The notes beneath the pieces were generated by a model. That model saw nothing but the letters and a program-made list of their open reading frames with translations. It was not told the DNA's origin and did no database searches. Positions 32,461-41,186 of a stretch of DNA of 64,000 nt are shown here, in pieces; within the stretch, counting starts at the first letter, position 1, and every line of letters begins with the position of its first letter. Source of the DNA: Mycolicibacterium peregrinum. Its GTDB lineage: Bacteria; Actinomycetota; Actinomycetes; Mycobacteriales; Mycobacteriaceae. The position numbers were made by a program, and so were the translations under genes. The stretch covers positions 62,001 to 126,000 of the forward strand of contig NZ_LQPP01000048.1 in the NCBI RefSeq assembly GCF_002102345.1, in the 5' to 3' direction.

Positions 32461-32655
32461 CTAGCCGCGCGAGACCTTGCCGGCCTTGATGCAGGAGGTG
32501 CAGGCGTTGACGCGCTGCTTGTTGCCACCCGGACGCGCCACGGCACGCACCGACTGGATGTTCGGATCCCAGCGCCGGCTGGTCCGCCGATGCGAGTGCG
32601 ACACCGACTTGCCGAAGCCCGGGGCCTTTCCGCAGATATCGCACACGGCAGCCAT
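32461..32655 (-). CDS. rpmB: 50S ribosomal protein L28, zinc-binding (C+) form
   Basis: 64 aa. L28 with four zinc-ligand cysteines in two CxxC pairs (Cys5/Cys8 and Cys52/Cys55), so it is the zinc-requiring form; mycobacteria also carry cysteine-less paralogues made under zinc limitation. SD GAGGAG lies ~9 nt before the ATG. It stands alone, divergent from the DAK2 gene by 269 bp, in which I see no further gene. Confidence 0.95.
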   Translation of the reverse strand: MAAVCDICGKAPGFGKSVSHSHRRTSRRWDPNIQSVRAVARPGGNKQRVNACTSCIKAGKVSRG

Positions 32656-32924
32656 ATCAACAACTCCTCGAAATCAGTACTTGGGGGGCTGGGCCCGCTC
32701 GCCGCAAACGGCGGGGCTCGACCCGACAACCTGATCAGAATACCGGGAGGCCAGAGGATCGCCAAAACGGCTCGTGAACGCGGCCCCAGGTTGTCCACAG
32801 CCGGCGATGCTCTGATCGGGTTTGTCGCCGTCACTGGATAGGCTGGTGACCACGGCGGTGACCGCGCCGCACGGGGGATCGCACCGGGTTTCGGCGGGGA
32901 TCTGATTTGGGATTGGGAGGTCCG

Positions 32925-34550
32925 ATGTCGGCTCGGCGGTTGGATGCCCCCGCGCTGCGGGCCTGGGCCCATACCGCCGTCGATGAGCTGATCGTCCACA
33001 CCGATGAGATCAACCGGCTCAACGTGTTCCCGGTGGCTGATGCCGATACCGGCACAAACATGCTGTTCACGATGCGTTCGGCGTGGGCGCACGCCGACGG
33101 CGAGCCGACCGATGCCGACATCACGGCGGTCGCGAGCGCGTTGGCGGCCGGAGCGCTGCAGGGGGCTCGCGGCAACTCCGGGGTGATCCTGTCCCAGATT
33201 CTGCTCGGCCTGGCCGAGGTCATCACCACCGCGGCGGCCCAGCGTGACGGTGACCTCTCCGCGGTGGACGGCGCGCTGCTCGGGGCTGCGCTGCGCCACG
33301 CCGCCGTCCTTGCCGTCACCTCGATGGGTGAGCCCGTGCCGGGGACCATCGTGTCCGTGCTGCAGGCGGCCGCCGAGGCCGGCGAGCACTGTGCGGCCGG
33401 CGGTGGCGACGTCGCCGATGTGGCGGCCGCAGCCGGCGAGGCCGCCTCGGCAGCCCTCGACCGCACCCCGGAACAGCTCGACGTGCTCGCCAAGGCCGGC
33501 GTGGTCGATTCCGGAGGTCGGGGCCTGCTAGTGCTGCTCGACGCGATGACAACCACCCTGGCCGGCCATGCGCCGCGCCGGCCGGTCTACACCCCGGCCT
33601 CGCCGCAGGCGGCCCTGGCGGCCGCGGCGGCACCACCGCAGTTCGAGGTGATGTATCTGCTGAGCGGGTGCGGCGCGCCTGCTGTCGAGGGGCTGCGGGC
33701 AGCGTTGGAACAGATGGGTGAGTCGGTCGCCATCGCCACTTCCGGCAGCGATCAGTACTCGGTGCACGTCCATCTCGACGATGCCGGCGCCGCGGTCGAA
33801 GCCGGGCTCGCGGTGGGGTCGCTGAACCGCATCCAGATCACCGCACTGACCGTCGCTGCTGGCGTCAGGCCTGCCGGTGGATGGACCCGTGAGCGGGCTG
33901 TGCTGGCCGTTGTGGACGGCGACGGCGGCGTCGAACTGTTCGCCGGTGAGGGTGCGCAGGTGTTGCGGCCCGAAGCAGGCGAGCCGATCAATGCGCAGCA
34001 GCTGTTGCGTGCCCTGATCGATGTGGGGGCGGCCCAGGTGATGGTGTTGCCCAATGGGTATGTCGCCGCCGAGGAGCTCGTGGCGGGCTGCACCGCCGCG
34101 ATCGGTTGGGGTATCGACGTGGTGCCGGTGCCGGCCGGTTCGATGGTGCAGGGGTTGGCGGCGCTGGCCGTCCACGACGAGGGACGGCAAGCCGTCGACG
34201 ACGGGTACACCATGGCGCGTGCCGCTGCAGGGGCCCGGCACGGCGCGGTCCGGATCGCCACCGAGGAGGCGTTGACCTGGGCCGGCGCCTGCAAGCCGGG
34301 TGACGGGCTCGGCATCGCCGGCGACGAGGTCCTGATCGTCGGGTCTGATCTCACCTCCGCAGCCGCTGGGTTGATCGATCTGATGATGGTGGCCGGCGGA
34401 GAGCTGATCACGGTGCTGACCGGCGACGGTGTGGACGATGAGGTCGGGAAGGCACTGCAGGCCCACGTCCACCGCGCGCACCTCGGCGCGGAGTTGGTGA
34501 CGTATCACACGGGCCACCGCGGTGACGCCCTGCTGATCGGGGTGGAGTAG
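32925..34550 (+). CDS. DAK2-domain fatty acid kinase-like protein (FakA/YloV family)
   Basis: 541 aa from the ATG at 32925 (SD GGGAGG, spacing 4). An N-terminal DhaL/DAK2 ATP-binding domain (LNVFPVADADTGTNMLFTM, GARGNSGVILSQIL) at ~1-200, a linker, and a C-terminal region related to the FakA middle/C domains (VLPNGYVAAEE, ATEEALTWAG). In Firmicutes FakA with a FakB (DegV) partner phosphorylates fatty acids; no FakB is in this window. In M. tuberculosis the locus is annotated as two separate genes (Rv2975c/Rv2974c). It overlaps recG by 1 nt. Confidence 0.83.
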   Translation: MSARRLDAPALRAWAHTAVDELIVHTDEINRLNVFPVADADTGTNMLFTMRSAWAHADGEPTDADITAVASALAAGALQGARGNSGVILSQILLGLAEVITTAAAQRDGDLSAVDGALLGAALRHAAVLAVTSMGEPVPGTIVSVLQAAAEAGEHCAAGGGDVADVAAAAGEAASAALDRTPEQLDVLAKAGVVDSGGRGLLVLLDAMTTTLAGHAPRRPVYTPASPQAALAAAAAPPQFEVMYLLSGCGAPAVEGLRAALEQMGESVAIATSGSDQYSVHVHLDDAGAAVEAGLAVGSLNRIQITALTVAAGVRPAGGWTRERAVLAVVDGDGGVELFAGEGAQVLRPEAGEPINAQQLLRALIDVGAAQVMVLPNGYVAAEELVAGCTAAIGWGIDVVPVPAGSMVQGLAALAVHDEGRQAVDDGYTMARAAAGARHGAVRIATEEALTWAGACKPGDGLGIAGDEVLIVGSDLTSAAAGLIDLMMVAGGELITVLTGDGVDDEVGKALQAHVHRAHLGAELVTYHTGHRGDALLIGVE

Positions 34551-36799
34551 TGGTCGGTCTCGGCGAACGCCTCGAGTTCGTGATCGGAAAGAAGAACGCG
34601 GACAAGCTGAATGCCAATTTCGGCCTCCGCACGGTCAACGACCTGCTGCGCCATTACCCGCGCAAGTACAGCGACGGGATGACGGTGCGTGGGGAGGGCG
34701 AGGCGCTCGACCTGGAAGAAGGTGAGCACGTCACCTTCATCGACGTGGTGACGAAGGCGGAGATCGGTGAGATGCGGTCGACCGTCCGCACCAAATCCGG
34801 CGGAACCCGGCGGGCCAAGTACCTGCGGGTGGCCCTGGGGAATCACCGGCCGGCGGTGACCGCCACCTTCTTCAACGCCGGGTGGATGGTGGACAAGGTG
34901 GAGAAGGACACCCGCCTGATGCTGTCCGGCGAGGTCAAGTACTTCCGCAACACCCTCCAGTTGAACCATCCTGCCTTCCTGGTACTCAATCCGCCGCCCG
35001 GAAAGCAGATCGGCACCAAGTCGCTGACCACCATCGCGTCGGCATCGGGTGCCAGCGGCGAAGAGATGCTGGCCGAGTTCGAGCGGGACTTCTTCCCGAT
35101 CTATCCCGCGTCGGCCAAGGTGCAGAGCTGGGACATCTACGCGTGCGTGCGCCAGACCCTCGACATGCTCGACCCGGTCCCGGACCCTCTGCCCGAAGAC
35201 TTTGTCCGCCAACACAATCTGATGTCCGAGGATGAGGCGTTGCGGGCCATCCACCTGGCCGAGAACACGACTGCGCGCGAGCGTGCCAGTGAGCGGCTGA
35301 CCTACGACGAAGCAATCGGGCTGCAATGGGGGCTGGTGGCCCGGCGCTACAGCGAGCTCAGTGAATCCGGTCCTGCCGCACCGCGAACCGACAGTGGACT
35401 GGCTGCCGCGCTGCGCGCTCGGCTGCCGTTCGAGCTGACCACCGGACAGGCCGAGGTGTTGGAGGTGATCTCTGACGAACTGGCTTCGACGCGGCCCATG
35501 AACCGGATGTTGCAGGGCGAGGTGGGCTCGGGCAAGACCATCGTGTCGGTCCTGGCGATGCTGCAGATGGTCGACGCGGGCTATCAGTGCGCGCTCTTGG
35601 CGCCCACCGAGGTGCTTGCCGCCCAACACGCCCGCTCGATACGTGACGTGCTCGGGCCGCTGGCCATGGCGGGCCAACTCGGTGGCGCCGACACTGCAAC
35701 CGGGGTCGCGCTGCTCACCGGCTCCATGACGGCGCCGCAGAAGCGTGCCGTGCGCGAAGAGGTGGCGTCCGGGCGAGCCGGCATCGTCGTCGGCACTCAC
35801 GCCCTGCTGCAGGAGGCGGTCGAGTTTCACAACTTGGGCATGGTGGTCGTCGACGAGCAGCACCGGTTCGGGGTCGAGCAGCGGGATACGTTGCGCGCCA
35901 AGGCTCGTGACGGGCTGACACCCCATCTGCTGGTGATGACGGCCACGCCGATTCCGCGGACCGTCGCACTTACGGTGTACGGCGATCTGGAGACCTCGAC
36001 GCTGCGCGAGCTGCCCAGGGGCCGCCAACCCATCACCACCAACACAATTTTCATCTCGCAGAAGCCGGCCTGGCTGGACCGGGCCTGGGCCCGTATCCGC
36101 GAGGAGGTGGCCGCGGGACGCCAGGCCTATGTGGTCGCCTCACGCATCGACGAGTCCGACAAGCCGGGCGACAAGAGCGAAGGACGCGGCGGCCCGCCAC
36201 CGGTCACGGTGGTCGACCTCTTCGACCGGCTGAGCGCAGGCCCGCTGTCCGGGTTACGGCTCGGCCTGATGCACGGCCGGCTGTCCGGTGACGAGAAGGA
36301 TGCGGTGATGGGCGCGTTCCGGGCCGGCGAGATCGATGTGCTGGTGTGTACCACCGTCATCGAGGTCGGCGTCGACGTGCCCAACTCCACCATGATGGTG
36401 GTGATGGACGCCGACCGGTTCGGCATCAGCCAGCTTCATCAGCTGCGCGGCCGGATCGGCCGTGGGCAGCACCCCAGCCTGTGCCTGCTGGCCACCCGGC
36501 TGCCGGAGACCTCCAAGGCCGGTGAACGGATCAAGGCCGTTGCGGCGACCCTGGACGGATTCGCCCTTGCAGATCTGGATCTCGATGAGCGACGCGAGGG
36601 AGATGTCCTGGGCCTCAACCAGTCCGGACGCACCATCAACCTGCGTTTCCTGTCCCTGCGGGACCATCTCGAAGTCATCCAGGAGGCCCGGGCATTCGCT
36701 GAGCAGCGTTACGCACAGAACCCGCATGATCCCGGGATGGACCTGCTGGCAGCGCAATTCGTGAACACCGACCGCGTCGAGTACCTGGACAAGGCATGA
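34550..36799 (+). CDS. recG: ATP-dependent DNA helicase RecG
   Basis: 749 aa. Remodels stalled forks and Holliday junctions. The N-terminal wedge (OB) domain is followed by helicase motifs: Walker A GEVGSGKTIVSVL around residue 325, motif II VVDEQHRFGVEQR around 435, motif III TATPIPRTVAL, motif V TTVIEVGVDVPN and motif VI QLRGRIGRGQHPSLC. Its GTG start shares one base with the DAK2 stop (TAGTG), and its stop overlaps the next ATG by 4 nt. Confidence 0.95.
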   Translation: MVGLGERLEFVIGKKNADKLNANFGLRTVNDLLRHYPRKYSDGMTVRGEGEALDLEEGEHVTFIDVVTKAEIGEMRSTVRTKSGGTRRAKYLRVALGNHRPAVTATFFNAGWMVDKVEKDTRLMLSGEVKYFRNTLQLNHPAFLVLNPPPGKQIGTKSLTTIASASGASGEEMLAEFERDFFPIYPASAKVQSWDIYACVRQTLDMLDPVPDPLPEDFVRQHNLMSEDEALRAIHLAENTTARERASERLTYDEAIGLQWGLVARRYSELSESGPAAPRTDSGLAAALRARLPFELTTGQAEVLEVISDELASTRPMNRMLQGEVGSGKTIVSVLAMLQMVDAGYQCALLAPTEVLAAQHARSIRDVLGPLAMAGQLGGADTATGVALLTGSMTAPQKRAVREEVASGRAGIVVGTHALLQEAVEFHNLGMVVVDEQHRFGVEQRDTLRAKARDGLTPHLLVMTATPIPRTVALTVYGDLETSTLRELPRGRQPITTNTIFISQKPAWLDRAWARIREEVAAGRQAYVVASRIDESDKPGDKSEGRGGPPPVTVVDLFDRLSAGPLSGLRLGLMHGRLSGDEKDAVMGAFRAGEIDVLVCTTVIEVGVDVPNSTMMVVMDADRFGISQLHQLRGRIGRGQHPSLCLLATRLPETSKAGERIKAVAATLDGFALADLDLDERREGDVLGLNQSGRTINLRFLSLRDHLEVIQEARAFAEQRYAQNPHDPGMDLLAAQFVNTDRVEYLDKA

Positions 36800-37503
36800 C
36801 CCGCCACCGGATGTGGTGGCTGGCTGCAGCCGTCGCACTCACGGTGGTCGTCGCCATCCAGGTGACCATGTCGACGCAACGCACCGCCCGGTTCACCGCC
36901 CAAGCGCAACCGCCCAGTGTGGCCGCCGGGGTCGACTTGTTGGCCGGAGTGCTCGAAGTGCCGGTACGGGTGCGTGGCAACGACTATCGCCGCGCAGCAT
37001 TCGGCGAGTCATGGGACGACGACAACAGCGCGCCCGGTGGTCACAACGGCTGCGACACCCGCAACGACATACTCAATCGCGACCTCGTCGACAAGACGTT
37101 CGTCGCGATCAAACGGTGTCCGATCGCCGTGGCGACCGGCACGCTGCACGACCCGTACACGAACGCGGCGGTGTCCTTCGTCCGCGGCAATCAGACCGGG
37201 GCCTCGGTGCAGATCGATCACATCGTGCCGCTGGCCTTGGCCTGGGACCTGGGTGCGCGGGGCTGGCCCGACGACCTGCGGTTGCGGTTCGCGAACGACC
37301 CGGCGAACCTGCTGGCGGTCGCGGGTAAACCCAACCAGGACAAGGGCGATCAGGAACCGGCCCACTGGATGCCGCCCAACCGGGCGTTCTGGTGTCAGTA
37401 CGCGGTGCAGTTCGTCGAGGTGTTACGCGGCTACGCGCTGCCGATCGACACCGCCTCGGCCGGGGTGCTGCGTGAGGCTGCCGGGACCTGCCCTACGGGC
37501 TAG
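36796..37503 (+). CDS. Secreted/anchored HNH endonuclease family protein (DUF1524-like)
   Basis: 235 aa. An N-terminal signal/anchor (WWLAAAVALTVVVAIQVTM, residues 7-25) is followed by a nuclease-like domain: the metal-site motif IDHIVPLALAWDLGARGW and the later FANDPANLLAVAGKPNQDKG with the conserved Asn. Cys87, Cys108 and other cysteines (GCDTRN, KRCPIA) suggest a disulfide-stabilised extracytoplasmic enzyme. M. tuberculosis Rv2972c is the counterpart. The start overlaps the recG stop (ATGA) although the product seems exported. Confidence 0.8.
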   Translation: MTRHRMWWLAAAVALTVVVAIQVTMSTQRTARFTAQAQPPSVAAGVDLLAGVLEVPVRVRGNDYRRAAFGESWDDDNSAPGGHNGCDTRNDILNRDLVDKTFVAIKRCPIAVATGTLHDPYTNAAVSFVRGNQTGASVQIDHIVPLALAWDLGARGWPDDLRLRFANDPANLLAVAGKPNQDKGDQEPAHWMPPNRAFWCQYAVQFVEVLRGYALPIDTASAGVLREAAGTCPTG

Positions 37504-38342
37504 CCCGTGTAGGTCGCCGGGTCCGGCCGGAACCGGGTGCCATTATCGAGACTGTCGAGAGCTGCCATCTCGTCGGCGGTCAGCTCGAAACCGAACACGT
37601 CGAGATTGGATGCGATCCGTTCCGGGTTGGTTGAGCGGGAAATCACGCTGTTGCCCAGCTGGATGCTCCAGCGGATCAGTACCTGCGCCGGCGTCTTGCC
37701 GTGCGCCTCGGCGATCGCCGTGACAGCCGGGTTGTCGAGCAAGTTGCCCACGCCGAGTGGACTGTAGGCCTGGGTGACGACGTTGTACTTGGCGTTGGCC
37801 GCGCGCCAGTCAGCCTGGTTGAGCAACGGGTGGAGCTCGATCTGGTTGACCGCAGGCGCGACGAAGGTCAGGTCGACGATCGTCGACAGGTTCTCGGGGC
37901 TGAAGTTGGACACTCCGGTGGAGCGGGCCAGCCCGGCCTGCTTGAGCGCCATCAGCCCACCCCAGCTGTCTACGTACTTGCCGATGTCGTTGCCCGGCCA
38001 ATGAATCAGGTACAGGTCCACGTAGTCCAGGCCGAGCCGCTCCAGGCTGGCCCGTCCGGCGTCCTGGGATGACTGGAAACCGTGATCGGTGATGGCCAGC
38101 TTGGTGGTGACCGAGATCTCCTCGCGCGGAATGCCCGAGGCCGCGATGGCACGGCCGACGCCGGCCTCGTTGTCGTAGGCGGCCGCGGTGTCGATCAGGC
38201 GGTGACCGGCCTCAAGGGCCGCCGATACCACGCGCTCCGCCTCGGAGTCCGAGAGTCCGCCGACACCCAGGCCGACGACGGGGATCGTGCGGTCGTCGTT
38301 GAGCGTGACGGTGGGAATCGCAGCCCCGTCGGAGGAGGTCAT
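37500..38342 (-). CDS. Aldo-keto reductase (Rv2971/AKR5-type)
   Basis: 280 aa, (beta/alpha)8 NADPH enzyme. Tetrad residues are visible: Asp and Tyr in DTAAAYDNEAGVG, Lys in TTKLAITDHGF, His in YLIHWPGND. The C-terminal NADPH motif is SRSTNPERIASN. It reduces aldehydes and ketones, possibly methylglyoxal-type toxins; M. tuberculosis Rv2971 is close. SD AGGATAGG precedes the ATG. Its stop codon overlaps the HNH gene stop in the shared palindrome CTAG. It is 5 bp downstream of a second reductase. Confidence 0.88.
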   Translation of the reverse strand: MTSSDGAAIPTVTLNDDRTIPVVGLGVGGLSDSEAERVVSAALEAGHRLIDTAAAYDNEAGVGRAIAASGIPREEISVTTKLAITDHGFQSSQDAGRASLERLGLDYVDLYLIHWPGNDIGKYVDSWGGLMALKQAGLARSTGVSNFSPENLSTIVDLTFVAPAVNQIELHPLLNQADWRAANAKYNVVTQAYSPLGVGNLLDNPAVTAIAEAHGKTPAQVLIRWSIQLGNSVISRSTNPERIASNLDVFGFELTADEMAALDSLDNGTRFRPDPATYTG

Positions 38343-38347
38343 GGCAC

Positions 38348-39190
38348 CTATCCTGTGAAGTTGAAGGTTCGGGGGTCGGGTCCCAGGCGAGTGTCCGTCT
38401 CCAGCGAGGCGATGGCCGACATGTCCGACTCGTCCAGATCGAAATCGAACACGTCGAAATTGCTGACAATCCGCTCGGGGTTCACCGACTTCGGGATGAC
38501 GATATTACCCAGGTGTATATGCCACCTAATCAGTACCTGTGCGGGTGTTTTACCGTGCCGTTCGGCGATGCCGGTGATCACCGGATCGGTGAGCAGCGAA
38601 CCCTGTCCCAGTGGGCTCCATGCCTCGGTGGCGATGCCCAATCTGGCGTGTATCTCGCGCAGCTCGTGTTGCGGTAGCAGCGGGTGCAATTCGATCTGAT
38701 TGACCGCCGGCACGATGCCGGTGGCGTCGATCAGCACGTTCAGGTGTTCGGGCGCGAAGTTGCTCACCCCGATCGACCGGATCCGGCCCTGGTCGCGCAG
38801 ATGCGAGAAGGCCTTGAAGGTGTCGACGTAGGCATTGTTGGCCGGTACCGGCCAGTGGATCAGATAGAGATCGAGGTAGTCGACGCCGAGCCGCTCCAGG
38901 CTCGCGTCGAACGCGGCCAGTGTGGAGTCGTATCCCTGATCGCTGTTCCACAGCTTGGTCACCAGGAACACGTCTTCGCGGGGGACCCCGGAGTCCACCA
39001 GGCCCCGCCCGGTTTCGGCCTCGTTGCGGTACGCGGCGGCGGTGTCGATGTGCCGATAGCCTGCCTGCAGGGCCGCGCTCACCGCGCGCACGGTCTCCTC
39101 GGCAGGGGTCTGCCAAACCCCCAACCCGACTTGCGGTACCGAATTACCGTCGTTCAGCGTGACACGAGGACTCACAGAGGGAGCAGCCAT
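38348..39190 (-). CDS. Second aldo-keto reductase
   Basis: 280 aa from the ATG at 39190. Same family and tandem to the next reductase (roughly half identical by eye). Tetrad: DTAAAYRNEAETG (Asp, Tyr), TKLWNSDQGY (Lys), YLIHWPVPANN (His); NADPH loop PKSVNPERIVSN. The M. tuberculosis locus has a single copy, so this pair is a duplication kept in fast growers such as M. smegmatis. The start codon overlaps that of the divergent lipN gene by two bases. No clear SD; the frame open upstream to 39394 is antisense to lipN. Confidence 0.85.
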   Translation of the reverse strand: MAAPSVSPRVTLNDGNSVPQVGLGVWQTPAEETVRAVSAALQAGYRHIDTAAAYRNEAETGRGLVDSGVPREDVFLVTKLWNSDQGYDSTLAAFDASLERLGVDYLDLYLIHWPVPANNAYVDTFKAFSHLRDQGRIRSIGVSNFAPEHLNVLIDATGIVPAVNQIELHPLLPQHELREIHARLGIATEAWSPLGQGSLLTDPVITGIAERHGKTPAQVLIRWHIHLGNIVIPKSVNPERIVSNFDVFDFDLDESDMSAIASLETDTRLGPDPRTFNFTG

Positions 39191-40325
39191 GACTGAAAGT
39201 CTGCCAGGCGGGCCGGCCCAGGGTGGACCTGGTGGCCACAGCCGGGACGCGGTCAAACAGGCAGTGCTCGAGCGGGCGACCAAGTTCACGCTGGCCGCGA
39301 TCCCGCGGATTTCCGACCGGACCAAGCGCCTGCTGCTGGGCGGGCGCTCGGTGGTGGTCGACGGCAACACCTTGGACACCACGCTCCAATTCACCCTGGC
39401 CGCGCAGCGTGCGGCCGGGGTCGGAGGCCTGGTCGCCGATTACAGCCCGGAGTCCGGCGTCGCGGTTTCGCGCGCCGCGCTGCGGGCCACCGCCGCCATG
39501 ATGACGGCACGGATCCGCGCGGATGTGACCGAGATGTCGATTCCCGGTCCGGCCGGGCCCATCCCGGCGCGACGCTACGTCCCGGACGGCACCGGATCTC
39601 CGGACACGTCGACGCTGTTGCTGTACTTCCACGGTGGCGGTTTCGTGATCGGTGACCTGGACACCCACGACAACCTGTGCCGGCTGATATGCCGGGACGG
39701 CGGAATCCAGGTGATCTCCGTCGACTACCGCCTCGCGCCCGAGCACAAGGCGCCGGCGGCCGTCGACGACGCCTACGCGGCCTACCGCTGGGCGCTCGAC
39801 CATGCCGCGGGTCTGGGGGCCACGCGCATCGTCGTCGGGGGAGACAGCGCCGGCGGCAACCTGGCTGCGGTGGTGACCCAACAGGCCCGCGACTCGGAAC
39901 TGCCGCTGCCCGCGCTGCAACTGCTGCTCTACCCCGTCACCGACTGGTCGAGCGAGACGCGATCCAAGACGCTGTTCTCCGACGGCTTCTTCCTGCAGAA
40001 ACGCGATATGGACTGGTTTGCCGCGCACTACCTCGATGGCGCCGAGGTGTCCGCCGACGATCCGGCGGTGTCACCGTTGCTGAGTGAAGACCTCACCGGC
40101 CTGCCGCCCGCGCTGGTGGTCACGGCTGGGTTCGACCCACTGCGGGATGAGGGAAACCGGTATGCGAGGGCCATGCAGGACGCCGGGGTGGTCGTGGACC
40201 TGCGCGAAGAACGGTCGATGATCCACGCGTTCGCGAACTTCTTCCCGCTGGGCGGCGGCAGTGACACTGCGACGAGCGCAATGATCTCGGCCCTGCGCGC
40301 ACATCTCAGCCACGCCGAAAGCTGA
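39189..40325 (+). CDS. lipN: Esterase/lipase LipN, hormone-sensitive lipase family
   Basis: 378 aa. Alpha/beta hydrolase with the HSL oxyanion motif HGGGF (YFHGGGFVIGDLDTHDN), the nucleophile elbow GDSAGGNLAAV, the acidic residue in AGFDPLRDEG and the catalytic His in SMIHAF. The ATG at 39189 follows AGGGAG by 5 nt. M. tuberculosis LipN (Rv2970c) is an intracellular esterase of short and medium acyl chains. The SD lies inside the coding region of the divergent aldo-keto reductase. Confidence 0.9.
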   Translation: MTESLPGGPAQGGPGGHSRDAVKQAVLERATKFTLAAIPRISDRTKRLLLGGRSVVVDGNTLDTTLQFTLAAQRAAGVGGLVADYSPESGVAVSRAALRATAAMMTARIRADVTEMSIPGPAGPIPARRYVPDGTGSPDTSTLLLYFHGGGFVIGDLDTHDNLCRLICRDGGIQVISVDYRLAPEHKAPAAVDDAYAAYRWALDHAAGLGATRIVVGGDSAGGNLAAVVTQQARDSELPLPALQLLLYPVTDWSSETRSKTLFSDGFFLQKRDMDWFAAHYLDGAEVSADDPAVSPLLSEDLTGLPPALVVTAGFDPLRDEGNRYARAMQDAGVVVDLREERSMIHAFANFFPLGGGSDTATSAMISALRAHLSHAES

Positions 40326-40339
40326 CCTGTCGGCGCCGG

Positions 40340-40345
40340 TACGCT
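40340..40345 (+). promoter_or_regulatory. -10 element (TACGCT) of the DsbA-like gene
   Basis: TACGCT ends 7 nt before the GTG at 40353, predicting a leaderless start. It lies in the 27-bp gap after lipN. Confidence 0.45.
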
Positions 40346-40352
40346 TGTCGAC

Positions 40353-41186
40353 GTGGCCAAACCGAAGAAGACCGCGAAGTACGACCTCAAGGCGGCTGAC
40401 CGCAAGCGCAACCTGTTCATTCAGATCGGGCTGACAGCCGTGGTGGTGCTGTTCGCCGTCGGCCTGGTGCTCTACATCGTGACGACCGGCCACAAGCGGC
40501 CCGCCACCGGGGAGGCCAGGGCGATCCACGTGGCCGCGCCCAGCGTGGTCACCAAAGACGGGACATCTGAGCCCAAGGTGACGCTGAGCCTCTACGAAGA
40601 TTTCCTGTGCCCCGCTTGCGGGATGCTCGAGCAACAGTTCGGCCCCACCATCAACAAGCTGATCGACGCGGGCGCCGTGGCCGTCGATTACCACATGGTC
40701 GCGATCCTGGACAAGGCCGGCAACGGCTACTCGTCCCGGGCCGGGGGTGCCGCCTACTGCGTCGCCGACGAGTCCAATGACGCGTTCCGCCGCTTCCACT
40801 CCGCGCTGTTCACGCCCGGAATCCAGCCGCAGGAGGGCGGCGGCGTCTACCCGGACAACGCCCGGATCATCGAGTTGGCCCGCCAGGCCGGTGCCGCCGG
40901 TGATGTCCCCGACTGCATCACCAAGGGCCGCTATGTGGAGATGGTGCAGGGCATGGCCGCAGCCACCGAAATCCACTCGACTCCGACCGTCAAGTTCAAC
41001 GGTGAGGACTACAGCCCCACTACGCCTGACGACCTGATCGCCAAGGTCAAGGAGATCGTCGGTGACCTGCCGGCGCTGAACGCCCCCGCCCCCGCACCGG
41101 CAGCCCCCGCTCCTGCACCAGGCGCACCCGCCGCTCCCGCTCCTGCGCCCGGCGCACCGGCAGCCCCCGCACCGGCCCACCCATGA
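40353..41186 (+). CDS. DsbA-like thioredoxin-fold protein (Rv2969c-like)
   Basis: 277 aa. Type II membrane anchor (NLFIQIGLTAVVVLFAVGLVLYIVTT region, residues ~20-44) and an extracytoplasmic thioredoxin-fold domain with the active site CPAC (Cys86, Cys89) in YEDFLCPACGMLEQQ and cis-Pro loop STPTVKFNG. A second Cys pair (AYCVADE, DCITKG) may form a structural disulfide. The C-terminal ~35 residues are an Ala/Pro repeat. It introduces disulfides into exported proteins and is re-oxidised by the VKOR homologue encoded next, with which it overlaps by 4 nt. Confidence 0.9.
   Translation: MAKPKKTAKYDLKAADRKRNLFIQIGLTAVVVLFAVGLVLYIVTTGHKRPATGEARAIHVAAPSVVTKDGTSEPKVTLSLYEDFLCPACGMLEQQFGPTINKLIDAGAVAVDYHMVAILDKAGNGYSSRAGGAAYCVADESNDAFRRFHSALFTPGIQPQEGGGVYPDNARIIELARQAGAAGDVPDCITKGRYVEMVQGMAAATEIHSTPTVKFNGEDYSPTTPDDLIAKVKEIVGDLPALNAPAPAPAAPAPAPGAPAAPAPAPGAPAAPAPAHP

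Noticed and set aside
41085..41180. Ala/Pro repeat considered as a separate repeat element
   Set aside because: It is the coding tail of the DsbA-like protein and has no repeat structure beyond that.
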